A stretch of DNA of 64,000 nucleotides from Candidatus Zixiibacteriota bacterium (GCA_024277855.1 JAJRUJ010000087.1:1-64000); one strand, 5' to 3'. Counted from the stretch's first letter, positions 37,868-47,786 are shown. Program-made: numbers and translations. Notes: generated by a model from the sequence alone, not told the origin.

Positions 37868-39787
37868 CTATTTTTCCACACGCCCGCCGAGATGTTCGGC
37901 CAAAAACTTTTCCGCCCGTTTGTAAAAATCCGTCCGGTTTTCCGGCCGGGCCAGCCCATGACCTTCGTTCTCGTAGACGACATACTCAACCTCCCGCCCA
38001 TTGGCTTTCAGCGTATCGACCATCTGGTCCGATTCGGCCCGCTTCACGCGCGGGTCGTTGGCACCCTGGACAATCAGCAGGGGGATTTTGATCTTGTCGA
38101 CGGAAAAATAGGGAGAGCGCTCGACCAGCAATGCCGAATCGGCCACCGGGTCACCCATCCGTTGCGTCAGGATTTTTAAAAATGGTGTCCAGTACGACGG
38201 AATCGACCGGTAAAAGGTAAACAGATTCGACGGGCCCATCATATCCACCCCGCAAGCATACACGTCGGGCGTATAGGCGGCTCCGGCGAGGACCGCATAT
38301 CCGCCGAACGACATCCCGAAAATACCCACCCGGTTGGGGTCGGCATATCCCTCATTCACCGCCCAGGCGACTCCGTCGGCCAGATCGAGTTGCATTTTCC
38401 CGCCCCACTCCTTGTTGCCGGCAGACATAAAATGATTGCCGAATCCGACCGACCCGCGGTAATTAATCTGGAGTACGGCATATCCGCGGTTGGCCATCCA
38501 TTGCACATCCGATCTGAACCCCCAACTGTCCCGTGTCCAGGGGCCGCCATGTACGTTGACAATCAGCGGCAGGTTCTTTGCCGGAACGCCCGGCGGCAGG
38601 GTCAGAAACGCCGGGAGATGCAGGCCGTCCCGGGCCTTGATTTCGACATACTGCATTGACGCCAATTCCGCGTTTTTCAATGACGGCTGACCGCTGAACA
38701 GGAATGTCGCCGTTTGTGTTTTGCGCTCATACAGGTAGTATTCAATCGGCGTCACATCCGCGGAATACGCTACCATCCAATACTCATCCGCATCGTCACG
38801 ACCGGCGACCATAAACTGACCGTCGCCAAGCGTCCGCAACGACTCAAAATCCGAGACCAATGATGAATCGAGGATGGTCCAGCGATTTCGGTCCTTGTTG
38901 AAAGCGACCGCTTCCACCCGGTGTGTCCGGGGATTGATCATCACTTCCCCGAGATCGACCTCGCTGTGTGCCGCCAGCACCGTCTGTTCTTTCGTGGCAA
39001 TATCAATCACTTTCAGCCGGACCAGGTCGGCGCCGCGTGAATCGGCGATGTATATGCCTTTGCCGTCGGGGGTGAACCCGTAGGCGCGGCCGCCGTCGTC
39101 GGTACCCCAGGTCACCAATGGGCGAAACTCCGCCTGGGGGTTGTCCCGGACTTGCAGTTGGAATCCGCCGTCGGCCGTGGCCGCCAGAGCGCCCAATACT
39201 TCAAATTCGGCATTTTGAATCCAACCGGCGACCGTGCCCGGATTCTCGGCGACAAGTTTTAATTCGCCGGTGGTCGGATTGAGCGTATAGGCGTCGAACA
39301 ACTGAGGAATTCGTTTGTTCATCTGAATCATAATGACGTCGGAAATATTAGGGCCGACAACTATAATCGACGCGCGAATATTGGGAAAGGGAGTGAGATC
39401 ACGGGTTGATCCATCCTCTATATTCACGACAATCAGATGGTCGTTTCCCCGCCCGTCGACATCCTGCGGGAAAATGATATGTTTGCTGTCCGGCCCCCAG
39501 TAATGCTGATGGATTCCTCGCCCGACATCGGTGGTAAGCGGGCGATCATCGTCCCCACCGATTGTCCTCACCCACACATTCAGCACCCCATTGTTGGGGG
39601 CCAGGTATGAGATGTAACGGGCGTCGGGTGAAATCCGGGCCTGGGTCTTGACCGGGTTGCCGAATAATTCCGCTTTGGGAATCAACGGTGTCGACTGCTC
39701 CTGCGCACAGCCGCTGAATAAAACCATCAGGGTAATTGTAAGCATCAAACGGTGAAACCGGGAGAGTCTGCTGAGCGTCGGGGCCAT
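37868..39787 (-). CDS. S9-family (prolyl oligopeptidase/dipeptidyl) peptidase, secreted
   Basis: Lipobox-like LFSGCAQE; beta-propeller; catalytic GIFGMSFGGYAVLAGA, GANDPRVKRAES, NEGHGLARPEN. Confidence 0.92.
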   Translation of the reverse strand: MAPTLSRLSRFHRLMLTITLMVLFSGCAQEQSTPLIPKAELFGNPVKTQARISPDARYISYLAPNNGVLNVWVRTIGGDDDRPLTTDVGRGIHQHYWGPDSKHIIFPQDVDGRGNDHLIVVNIEDGSTRDLTPFPNIRASIIVVGPNISDVIMIQMNKRIPQLFDAYTLNPTTGELKLVAENPGTVAGWIQNAEFEVLGALAATADGGFQLQVRDNPQAEFRPLVTWGTDDGGRAYGFTPDGKGIYIADSRGADLVRLKVIDIATKEQTVLAAHSEVDLGEVMINPRTHRVEAVAFNKDRNRWTILDSSLVSDFESLRTLGDGQFMVAGRDDADEYWMVAYSADVTPIEYYLYERKTQTATFLFSGQPSLKNAELASMQYVEIKARDGLHLPAFLTLPPGVPAKNLPLIVNVHGGPWTRDSWGFRSDVQWMANRGYAVLQINYRGSVGFGNHFMSAGNKEWGGKMQLDLADGVAWAVNEGYADPNRVGIFGMSFGGYAVLAGAAYTPDVYACGVDMMGPSNLFTFYRSIPSYWTPFLKILTQRMGDPVADSALLVERSPYFSVDKIKIPLLIVQGANDPRVKRAESDQMVDTLKANGREVEYVVYENEGHGLARPENRTDFYKRAEKFLAEHLGGRVEK

Positions 39788-39894
39788 TATATCCTCTCTT
39801 TAATCGGATGGGATTGAAACATCGCGTCTTTCATCCGGAGTCGTCAACTTAGACTTACAACCGGCCTGCTGTCAAGGGCAGTTCGATTCTTGGA

Positions 39895-41034
39895 TCAGGA
39901 GTGCGGCGCAAAGAGCGGAATAACCAGGCCTTGCATCGATGCTGGAACTTGTTGTATCTCTCCGGGAGAGCGGACAATGATTTTTAATGCTTCGGGGGGG
40001 ATCCTGGTTAAATCGACATCACCGCAGATGCGCCATTCCCTCTCCGGCCGCCAGTTACCGCCTTTTTTGCCGGGATTTTGAAAGAACGGCCGGTCGCTGG
40101 GAGAAAGTGACGCATAATCCGACGGTGAACCGTAAGTCACGCTTCGCGCACCGAGTATTTGGGCGATATCCTGCCGGATGGCAATCCCATATGGTTCCAG
40201 GTTCCAGCGCACATATCGCCGCCGCCAACGCATCAGGCGAATCGACTCGCCCGGCGGAAGCGAAGTAAACGAAACGACCCGATGGCCGTCCCGGATATGT
40301 CGCGCTGTGGCCCTGATTCGCCTCTCGTGCAGGATCCGGGCGAGAGTTGCCCGGCCGGATCGGGCATACGTTGGACCGGAATTGATCACTGCCCGATAGT
40401 ATTCCGCCGCTGTTTCACCCGGCCATTTGCTGTTGGCTGCGCGAGTCCAATGAACCAGATGCGGCTCGGTAAAATGAGAAAGAGAAACGAACTCTTCCTC
40501 CGGGCGAAGGCGGCGAGCATTTTTCTTCTGCCGGTATGCTACGGTGAATTGTTTGCAGATTTCTTTATTCCCGCATTTATCCTGGAGCAGGCCCGCCAGC
40601 GTACCACCGGGTTTGATCGAAACCGGATAGACGACGTCGGCCATTTCAAGCGCAGTCCGGTCTCGATCAGCCCAGGCCGATTTCCTTTTCGCCCCGCGAG
40701 CGGTTGGTGGCTGAAAAATGAAGTCCGATTTTTCGCTCTCGAGAGCATATTCCCGTCGGATAGATACCGTGATCTCCGCCGGTTTAGCAGCGGCGGTGAT
40801 CTCCGGCAAGTTGAGATTCGCCCGGTACGGGTAGGGGATAATAACCATTGTCGACCCGCCGCTTGCGCTTGCCAGATAGGTGACCAACTCCCAGGTCGAT
40901 AATCCGACACTGCCGATGATTGTCAGTCCGCGCTGGACCGCCTGGTCGACCGCCTTGCGCGTCGCAATAATCCAGGAATCGTCGCCTCGTGGAGTTTTCG
41001 TTTGACGGGAATTGAGAATGACCGCGTATGGCAT
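39895..41034 (-). CDS. SLOG/DprA-like N-terminal domain fused to a DUF2971/AbiGi-like C-terminal region
   Basis: GLTIIGSVGLSTWELVTYLASASGGSTMVII and WADRDRTALEMADVVYPVSIKPGGTLAGLL resemble SLOG/DprA; VVSFTSLPPGE...EPYGIAIRQDIAQILGARSVTYG...NWRPEREWRICGDVDL resembles DUF2971-type proteins. Confidence 0.55.
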   Translation of the reverse strand: MPYAVILNSRQTKTPRGDDSWIIATRKAVDQAVQRGLTIIGSVGLSTWELVTYLASASGGSTMVIIPYPYRANLNLPEITAAAKPAEITVSIRREYALESEKSDFIFQPPTARGAKRKSAWADRDRTALEMADVVYPVSIKPGGTLAGLLQDKCGNKEICKQFTVAYRQKKNARRLRPEEEFVSLSHFTEPHLVHWTRAANSKWPGETAAEYYRAVINSGPTYARSGRATLARILHERRIRATARHIRDGHRVVSFTSLPPGESIRLMRWRRRYVRWNLEPYGIAIRQDIAQILGARSVTYGSPSDYASLSPSDRPFFQNPGKKGGNWRPEREWRICGDVDLTRIPPEALKIIVRSPGEIQQVPASMQGLVIPLFAPHS

Positions 41035-41041
41035 GAGATGG

Positions 41042-41067
41042 AACGGCCGCCCTTACCGGCGGCCGTT
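41042..41067 (-). other. Perfect 10-bp inverted repeat (hairpin), between pruA stop and the SLOG ORF start
   Basis: aacggccgcc-cttacc-ggcggccgtt. Confidence 0.75.
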
Positions 41068-41122
41068 GATTCCTGATTGTATTTCAGCGGCCGATCCAAA
41101 CCGTAAATTTAACAAAAAACCG

Positions 41123-42751
41123 CTATTTCTGCATGAACGGATACCGGTAATCGGTCGGCGGAACAAAGGTCTCTTTGGTCGACCGTTGCGAAACCCAGCG
41201 CAGGAGATTGAACATACTTCCCGCTTTGTCGTTGGTTCCCGAGGCCCGACTGCCGCCGAACGGCTGTTGGCCGACCACCGCGCCGGTCGGTTTGTCGTTG
41301 ATATAAAAATTGCCCGCCGCATGGCGGAGTTTGGCGGCTAACTCAACGATGGCCTGACGATCACGACTGAATATCGCGCCGGTCAGTGCGTAGGGCGAGC
41401 CGGTGTTACAGTGCTCAAGCGCAAGGTCGATTTCGCGGTCCAGGTAGACATAGACTGTCAACACCGGGCCAAAAATTTCTTCGCACATCAACTTGAATTT
41501 TGGATTGGTTGCCTGAATCACCGTCGGCTCGATGAAATACCCCTTTGAATCGTCATGCCCACCGCCACAGAGGATCTCGGCGTCGCCGGAGTTTTTGGCA
41601 TACTCGATATACTCGGCAATGCTGTCGAACGCCGGTTTGTCGATCACTGCGTTCATGAAATTGGTGAAATCACGTGGGTCGCCCATCGTGATCGTCTCAA
41701 TTTCGGCCAGCAGACGTTCTTTGACTTCCGGCCAGAGCGACTCGGGCATGAACACCCGCGAAGCCGCCGAACATTTCTGTCCCTGATACTCGAAAGCCCC
41801 GCGCACCATCGCCGTGACCAGCGACGGAATATCCGCCGAGGGATGCGCAAAGATGAAATCCTTGCCGCCGGTCTCGCCGACTATCCGTGGATATGTGTGA
41901 TACTGCTTGATGTTCTTGCCGATCGTCTCCCACATCCCCTGGAATACCGCCGTCGACCCGGTAAAATGCACGCCGGCCAACTCGGGTGAGGCCAGCGCCG
42001 GGTTGCCGATCTGTCCGCCCGGACCCGGAACCATATTGATCACTCCCGGCGGCAGACCGGCCTTTTCGAGGATTTTCATGAGATAATAGGCCGAGTAGAC
42101 CGCCGACGATGCCGGTTTCCAGACCGAACAGCAGCCCATCAACGTCGGTGCGGTCGGCAGATTTCCGGCAATTGAGGTAAAATTAAACGGTGTTACCGCG
42201 AAAATGAATCCCTCCAGCGCCCGATGCTCGACATAATTCCAGCACCCCGGTGCCGACCAGGGCTGTTGCTGATATAGGGTTTGCGCAAAATATGGATTGA
42301 ATCGGTAGAAATCGATCAACTCGCAGGCCGCATCGACCTCGGCCTGAAAAACATTCTTGCTTTGGCCGAGCATTGTCGCCGCATTCAGAATGTTGCGATA
42401 CGGTCCGGCGAGCAGGTCGGCGGCCTTTAACATGGCCGACGCCCGCGCTTCCCACGGCATCTCGGACCATTCGGCAAATGCCTCGCGAGATGCTTTGATT
42501 GCCATTTCAACTTCTTTGGCGCCGCCCTTGTGGTAGCGGCCGAGCAGATGGCCATGATCGTGCGGCATCCGGCAATCGCCAAAATTACCGGTCGTTATCT
42601 CTTTCCCGCCGATTATCAGCGGAATCTCAATCTGCTCGGCGGCCATGCTGTCGAGTTGTTCGGTCAGAGATTCCCGTTCCGGCGAACCGGGCCGGTAAGA
42701 GAGGATTGGTTCATTCTCCGGGAACGGCACGTCAATAAACGCATTATGCAT
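41123..42751 (-). CDS. pruA: L-glutamate gamma-semialdehyde dehydrogenase (1-pyrroline-5-carboxylate dehydrogenase)
   Basis: ALDH fold: NFTSIAGNLPTAPTLMGCCSVWKPASSA, VGETGGKDFIFAHPSAD, EYQGQKCSAASRVFMPES; P5CDH-type. Confidence 0.93.
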   Translation of the reverse strand: MHNAFIDVPFPENEPILSYRPGSPERESLTEQLDSMAAEQIEIPLIIGGKEITTGNFGDCRMPHDHGHLLGRYHKGGAKEVEMAIKASREAFAEWSEMPWEARASAMLKAADLLAGPYRNILNAATMLGQSKNVFQAEVDAACELIDFYRFNPYFAQTLYQQQPWSAPGCWNYVEHRALEGFIFAVTPFNFTSIAGNLPTAPTLMGCCSVWKPASSAVYSAYYLMKILEKAGLPPGVINMVPGPGGQIGNPALASPELAGVHFTGSTAVFQGMWETIGKNIKQYHTYPRIVGETGGKDFIFAHPSADIPSLVTAMVRGAFEYQGQKCSAASRVFMPESLWPEVKERLLAEIETITMGDPRDFTNFMNAVIDKPAFDSIAEYIEYAKNSGDAEILCGGGHDDSKGYFIEPTVIQATNPKFKLMCEEIFGPVLTVYVYLDREIDLALEHCNTGSPYALTGAIFSRDRQAIVELAAKLRHAAGNFYINDKPTGAVVGQQPFGGSRASGTNDKAGSMFNLLRWVSQRSTKETFVPPTDYRYPFMQK

Positions 42752-43024
42752 ATAGTCAAACCCCCGTCAGAGTTATCACACCGATTGCTTTCGAATCGTT
42801 ATTATACCCAAAATACCGGGCATATTTCAATCTCCATTTTGCCCGGAATGGCAAGGACTGTTTCCGCAGAAACCGGCGGATCATTCGTCTTTTTCGTTCG
42901 ATCCGTCGGTCAAACCTGTGTAATTCCGGTTGGTTTTTCTTGTCCTAACTTGTGAGATGAAGTACTGTTAGGTCAGACACGTTTTCCCGGTTCGTCTGCC
43001 GGGGGAAGGGATAGCGAGCCGCCT

Positions 43025-44011
43025 ATGGCACGAAAACGGACCAGTCGGATTTCAATCTGGGCACGGATTGCCCTGTTGATCCCTCTGCCGGTCATTGCAT
43101 TCCTGATCTATTTGTCCGGAAACCAACCGCGTGAAGGATTATTTGTCTCCACCGCCTTCTCTGACCAACCGCCGGCCACGATCCTGACGACGCCGGTATC
43201 ACTACCCAATAAACTCCCCGAGGCAGATTTCCTGCTGGTGGATACAATCCAGTTTTACGATGCCGACAACCTCTACTTGAAGATCGACGGACATGACGCC
43301 GCTTTTTTCCGTTTCGGGTTTGTCTCGCTGACCTTCGCCGACTATCGTGGTCCCGACAGCGCCCTGGTCGATCTCTATGTCTATCGGCTGAACCGCCGCG
43401 AGAACGCCCTGGGGGTCTATGCTGCTGAGCGTTCCGAAGATCGTGCAAACCTCCAAATTGCCGATACAGGATATCGTTCCGGCGGGGCCACGTTTATCCA
43501 GCGTGGTCCATTTTATATTCAAATCATCCCGGAACCGCCCGGCGTGGTTACCGATAAAGCGGCGGCCGAGATTGTCGAAATCCTTTCAAAACTTATTCCC
43601 GCTTCGGCCGCACCCCTGGCCCAATTGGCTCGCTTTCCCGCCGGATCGCGGCTCGAAAACTCTGATGGGTATTTCCCCGATAATGCATTCGGCACTGACT
43701 TTGTCGGAGACATTTATACTACCGAGTACAAAACGACCGGTAACCCGGTGACGGCCTTCTATCATCAGTCCGACTCGGCGCGCGCAATGTTCGACCGCTA
43801 CCGACTATTTCTCGATGGCAACGCCGAAAAAGACCAACCGCTCACCATTAACGGTGTTCACGTGTATCGCTATCTCGATTATGGTGAGTTGGCCTGGATC
43901 TTCACCGTTGATGACATTTTTGCCGGTCTGTCCGGAGAGGCAAAGACCGAGGACGCAATACAACTCGTCACCCAATTGATTTCGTCGTTTAATCGGGGAA
44001 GAGCGGAGTAA
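43025..44011 (+). CDS. DUF6599-like membrane-anchored protein
   Basis: N-term TM; DADNLYLKIDGHDAAFFRFGFVSLTFADYRGPDSALVDLYVYRLNRRENALGVYAAER. Confidence 0.65.
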   Translation: MARKRTSRISIWARIALLIPLPVIAFLIYLSGNQPREGLFVSTAFSDQPPATILTTPVSLPNKLPEADFLLVDTIQFYDADNLYLKIDGHDAAFFRFGFVSLTFADYRGPDSALVDLYVYRLNRRENALGVYAAERSEDRANLQIADTGYRSGGATFIQRGPFYIQIIPEPPGVVTDKAAAEIVEILSKLIPASAAPLAQLARFPAGSRLENSDGYFPDNAFGTDFVGDIYTTEYKTTGNPVTAFYHQSDSARAMFDRYRLFLDGNAEKDQPLTINGVHVYRYLDYGELAWIFTVDDIFAGLSGEAKTEDAIQLVTQLISSFNRGRAE

Positions 44012-44018
44012 CCGGGCA

Positions 44019-44975
44019 ATGCAGCGCAGGCAATTCCTCATCCAGACTGCAAAGGCCTCTGCTATGGCGTTAGGGGTCACCGGCGCCGGCATCTGGCTGG
44101 CCGGTCGCAAGGCGACCGAATCCGATCGTGTGTTTGCCATCCCCGACTATTCGATCCCGCAGGATCGTCTCACCCGGAATTTTGTCGTTGTGCGCGGCAC
44201 CAATCCAGCGGCGATGGTCACTGCCGGGATGACCGAGTTGGGCGGTATCGGCAAATTTATTTCTCCGGGAGACCGCGTGTTGGTCAAACCCAATGTCGGT
44301 TTCGACCGACCGTCGTTTATGGGGGCAACCACCTCACCTGAAGTCACTGGAGCAGTGGTGCGCGCCGTTTTGGCGGCCGGCGCCGCCCGGGTGGTCGTAT
44401 CGGATAACCCGATCAATTCTCCCGCGGCCAGTTTTGGCCGCTCCGGGATCGGAACTGCGGTCGCGCAGGCCGGCGGGGAGGTTCGCTATCTGTCCGAGAA
44501 TGATTTTCGGGAGACTCATATCGGCGGCGTGGCCCTTGGACAATTCACCACCGCCGCCGCGTTGCTGGGTGGCGTGGATAAAGTAATCGGCCTGCCCACC
44601 CTCAAAGACCACAACCTCTCGGGTATGTCGTTTGCCATGAAAAACTGGTATGGGTTGCTGGGCCTTGGCCGCAATCGCTTCCATCAGGACATCCAGAATG
44701 TGATCGCCGATTTGGCGTTTATGATCAAGCCGACATTGGTCATCGGCGACGCCACCCGCATCCTGACCAAAAATGGTCCGACCGGTGGCTCGCCCTCCGA
44801 CGTTAAACCCGGCGGCACGCTCATCTTCTCCACCGACGCCGTGGCGGTTGATGCCTTCGGCCGTGAGATGCTCAAACGGTCTGCGGATATCTGCCGGTAT
44901 ATCCAACTGGCCGCCGACCGCGGGATCGGCACTTCCGACTACAACAGTCTGGGCTATATGGAGGTGCACGTCTAA
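44019..44975 (+). CDS. DUF362-domain protein with Tat signal
   Basis: MQRRQFLIQTAKASAMALGVTGAGIWLAG; VLVKPNVGFDRP...VGLPTLKDHNLSGMSFAMKNWYGLL. Confidence 0.88.
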   Translation: MQRRQFLIQTAKASAMALGVTGAGIWLAGRKATESDRVFAIPDYSIPQDRLTRNFVVVRGTNPAAMVTAGMTELGGIGKFISPGDRVLVKPNVGFDRPSFMGATTSPEVTGAVVRAVLAAGAARVVVSDNPINSPAASFGRSGIGTAVAQAGGEVRYLSENDFRETHIGGVALGQFTTAAALLGGVDKVIGLPTLKDHNLSGMSFAMKNWYGLLGLGRNRFHQDIQNVIADLAFMIKPTLVIGDATRILTKNGPTGGSPSDVKPGGTLIFSTDAVAVDAFGREMLKRSADICRYIQLAADRGIGTSDYNSLGYMEVHV

Positions 44976-46495
44976 TGCGCACCATCCGAGCGATTTATCA
45001 GTTGTTTTTCCTCGGGTTGTTCCTGCTTTTGCTGTATTGGGCGAGTTACGACCGGTTGGCCGGTTATCCGGTGCGGCTTTTCCTCGATACCGATCCGCTG
45101 GTCGCGGTCGGCACGGTACTTTCAACCGGTACTCTATATCGCGCGCTCTGGTACGCAATTCCCCTTCTTGTCCTGACTATTTTCCTCGGACGGTTCTATT
45201 GCGGCTGGATCTGTCCGCTGGGTGCGCTCCAGGATTTTGCTGCGCTGTTACGCCGCTCCCGGTTGAAAAAAAATATTCATGATAACGACTATCGCCCGAT
45301 CTATCGTTTGAAATACCTGATCCTGACCACTTTTTTGGTCATGGCCGCCTTTGGAATGCTGCAAATCGGCCTGCTCGATCCACTGGTCCTGCTTACGCGG
45401 GCGATGACTACGTCGGTTCTCCCATCTATTGACCGGGGTGAGAGTTGGCTGTTTCTCACCTCTCGTGAATTTGACCTGGGTTGGATCGCCGGCCTGCTCT
45501 TGATCTCGGTCCTGATCGCCGCGGTCTACCGGCCGCGACTCTGGTGCAAATTGCTCTGTCCGCTTGGCGCCTTGCTGGGGGTTTTCTCCCGTTGGTCGAT
45601 TTTTCATGTTCGCCGCTCATTGGATAATTGCGATGATTGTCGGATCTGCGCGGCCAATTGCCCGGCGGGGGCCGAGCCGGATAAGAACCTGCGCAAATCC
45701 GAATGTATGCTTCTGTTAAACTGCCTGGAGACGTGCCCGTCGGGATCGATTTCTTTTGGCGTGATGAATGACCAGGCGCCGTTGCCGGTAGCCGGGCCGA
45801 ATCTGACTCGTCGTCGGATTGCCGGGGCTGCACTGGCTGGTTTGGCGGTGCCGCTGGTCTTCCGTTCGCGTCCTTCGATTGTCGATACACCAAGGCCCCA
45901 GCTTATCCGGCCGCCGGGATCGCTGGCCGAACCGGATTTTCTCGCCCGTTGTATTAAGTGTGAAGAATGTATGCAGATCTGCCCAACCAATGTCCTGCAA
46001 CCGTCGATGACCGAGGCGGGGATTGAGGGGTTCTGGACCCCGGTGCTTAAAAACACCATCGGCTATTGCGAAGTCAACTGTGTGCTCTGCGGAGAGGTTT
46101 GTCCCACCGGGGCAATCGACAAAATCACCCTCGACCAAAAACAGGGGAGAGGTGAATTCAAGGGCAAACCAATTGTCCTCGGTACCGCTTTCTTTGACCG
46201 CGGCCGGTGCCTCCCCTGGGCGATGAACCGGCCATGCGTTGTCTGTCAGGAAGTCTGTCCGACCTCGCCCAAAGCGATCATTACCGACGAGGTGGTTGTC
46301 TATGAGGGCGATAAACGTATCGAATTAAAACGACCCCGGATTGAACCTGATCTTTGCATCGGTTGCGGTATTTGTGAACACGAATGCCCGGTTGTCGACC
46401 GCCGCGCAGTCTATGTCACCTCGGTCGGCGAAACTCGCTCAGAAAAAAATCGGATGATTCTTGATACACCGGTATCTACTGGAGGTAAATCATGA
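44975..46495 (+). CDS. Membrane-bound polyferredoxin (NapH/CcoG/YccM-like 4Fe-4S protein)
   Basis: TM helices with CGWICPLGALQDF and CKLLCPLGALLGV; several 4Fe-4S motifs e.g. CIKCEECMQICP, CEVNCVLCGEVCP, CIGCGICEHECP. Confidence 0.93.
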   Translation: MRTIRAIYQLFFLGLFLLLLYWASYDRLAGYPVRLFLDTDPLVAVGTVLSTGTLYRALWYAIPLLVLTIFLGRFYCGWICPLGALQDFAALLRRSRLKKNIHDNDYRPIYRLKYLILTTFLVMAAFGMLQIGLLDPLVLLTRAMTTSVLPSIDRGESWLFLTSREFDLGWIAGLLLISVLIAAVYRPRLWCKLLCPLGALLGVFSRWSIFHVRRSLDNCDDCRICAANCPAGAEPDKNLRKSECMLLLNCLETCPSGSISFGVMNDQAPLPVAGPNLTRRRIAGAALAGLAVPLVFRSRPSIVDTPRPQLIRPPGSLAEPDFLARCIKCEECMQICPTNVLQPSMTEAGIEGFWTPVLKNTIGYCEVNCVLCGEVCPTGAIDKITLDQKQGRGEFKGKPIVLGTAFFDRGRCLPWAMNRPCVVCQEVCPTSPKAIITDEVVVYEGDKRIELKRPRIEPDLCIGCGICEHECPVVDRRAVYVTSVGETRSEKNRMILDTPVSTGGKS

Positions 46496-47727
46496 GACGC
46501 CGTGAATTCATTCGTTCTGTCGGTCTTGGCGCGGCAGCTGTCGCCTCTGCCGGCGTTGTTGGCTGTACGAAAAGCGATGTGCCGGCAACAAAAGGGGAGA
46601 CCGCGGCCCGGACTGCCGACCAGGCCATCAAGTCTTATCGCGAAATCGGCACGACCGGTTTGAAAATGTCCGACATCTCCATGGGGTGTGGGCAACTGGA
46701 TAACCCGTATGTTGTCGAACGGGCCATTGATGTTGGTATAAACTATTTCGATACGGCCCCCGATTATGGCAACGGTCAATCTGAAATCACCCTGGGTAAA
46801 GTCTTCAAAGATCCCGCCAAGCGCGACAAATGTATCATCTGTACCAAAATTTGCGAGCGGGGCGCCTACGGTCAGCATTTAAACGTCGGCTCATCACCGG
46901 CCGAGGTCGTCGCGGTGGTCGAGGGTAGTCTCAAACGACTCAACACCGACCATATTGATTTGATAATGGTCCACGCCATCGGTGAGCGTGAAAATGACTT
47001 GCCCCGGCTGACCGATCCCGGAATGCTGGAGGCCGTAGCCCGGCTTAAAGAACAGGGCAAAATCGGTCATCTCGGTGTTTCCTCTCATGGCCCGCATTGC
47101 ATGGAGGATTGCCTGACCGCGGCAATCGAATCGGGTCATTACGCCATGTTCATGCCGGCTTACAATTTTGTTCAGCATGACCGGCTGGGTGAGGTTCTGC
47201 AGAAGGCCCGGGAAAAAGGTGTCGGGGTGGTCGCCATGAAAACACTCAGCGGCGCCAAGGAAGAAGACCTCAGCCGTTTCCAGGCGGACGGAAGCGATTT
47301 GGCTGCGGCTGCCTTCAAATGGGTTTTTACCAATCCGGCGGTAAGTGGTTTGGTGGTGACAATGCGTACAAGCGCCGAGGTGGACAAGTATGCCGCCGCT
47401 TCCGGCAAGCGGTTTGCCGCTGAGGATCAAGGCCTCCTCAATCAATATTCCACAGAAATCTGGTCTGAGTATTGTCGTACCGGCTGCGGCGACTGCTTGC
47501 CCCATTGCCCTCATGGTGTCGCCATTGCCGAGATCATGCGCTATGATATGTATTTCACCGCTTACGGCGATCATTATAAGGCAATGAAAGGGTTCCATGA
47601 TCTCCCGCCGGCGATGAGACCGAATGCCTGCCGCAACTGTTCAGCGCCCTGCCTGCAGGGCTGCGGCTACAATCTCGCTATCCGCGACCGGCTTCTGGAA
47701 GCTGCCGACCGGCTGCAGTTTGTCTAG
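46492..47727 (+). CDS. Exported aldo/keto reductase-family protein with C-terminal Fe-S-type cysteine motifs
   Basis: MRRREFIRSVGLGAAAVASAGVVGC (Tat + lipobox); AKR core YREIGTTGLKMSDISMGCGQL...INYFDTAPDYGNGQSE; C-term CRTGCGDCLPHCPHGV and CRNCSAPCLQGC. Confidence 0.92.
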   Translation: MRRREFIRSVGLGAAAVASAGVVGCTKSDVPATKGETAARTADQAIKSYREIGTTGLKMSDISMGCGQLDNPYVVERAIDVGINYFDTAPDYGNGQSEITLGKVFKDPAKRDKCIICTKICERGAYGQHLNVGSSPAEVVAVVEGSLKRLNTDHIDLIMVHAIGERENDLPRLTDPGMLEAVARLKEQGKIGHLGVSSHGPHCMEDCLTAAIESGHYAMFMPAYNFVQHDRLGEVLQKAREKGVGVVAMKTLSGAKEEDLSRFQADGSDLAAAAFKWVFTNPAVSGLVVTMRTSAEVDKYAAASGKRFAAEDQGLLNQYSTEIWSEYCRTGCGDCLPHCPHGVAIAEIMRYDMYFTAYGDHYKAMKGFHDLPPAMRPNACRNCSAPCLQGCGYNLAIRDRLLEAADRLQFV

Positions 47728-47751
47728 CGTGAATTTAAATGCCTATGGGAT

Positions 47752-47785
47752 GAAAAAAGAGCGGTTGCCGTTTGGCCGCCGCTTT
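47752..47785 (-). terminator. Rho-independent terminator after the GT4 gene
   Basis: Minus strand agcggcggcc-aaac-ggcaaccgct then cttttttcat directly after stop at 47787. Confidence 0.7.
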
Positions 47786-47786
47786 G

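Noticed and set aside
44334-45158. 274-aa minus-strand ORF in the redox module
   Set aside because: Shadow ORF opposite the DUF362/polyferredoxin genes
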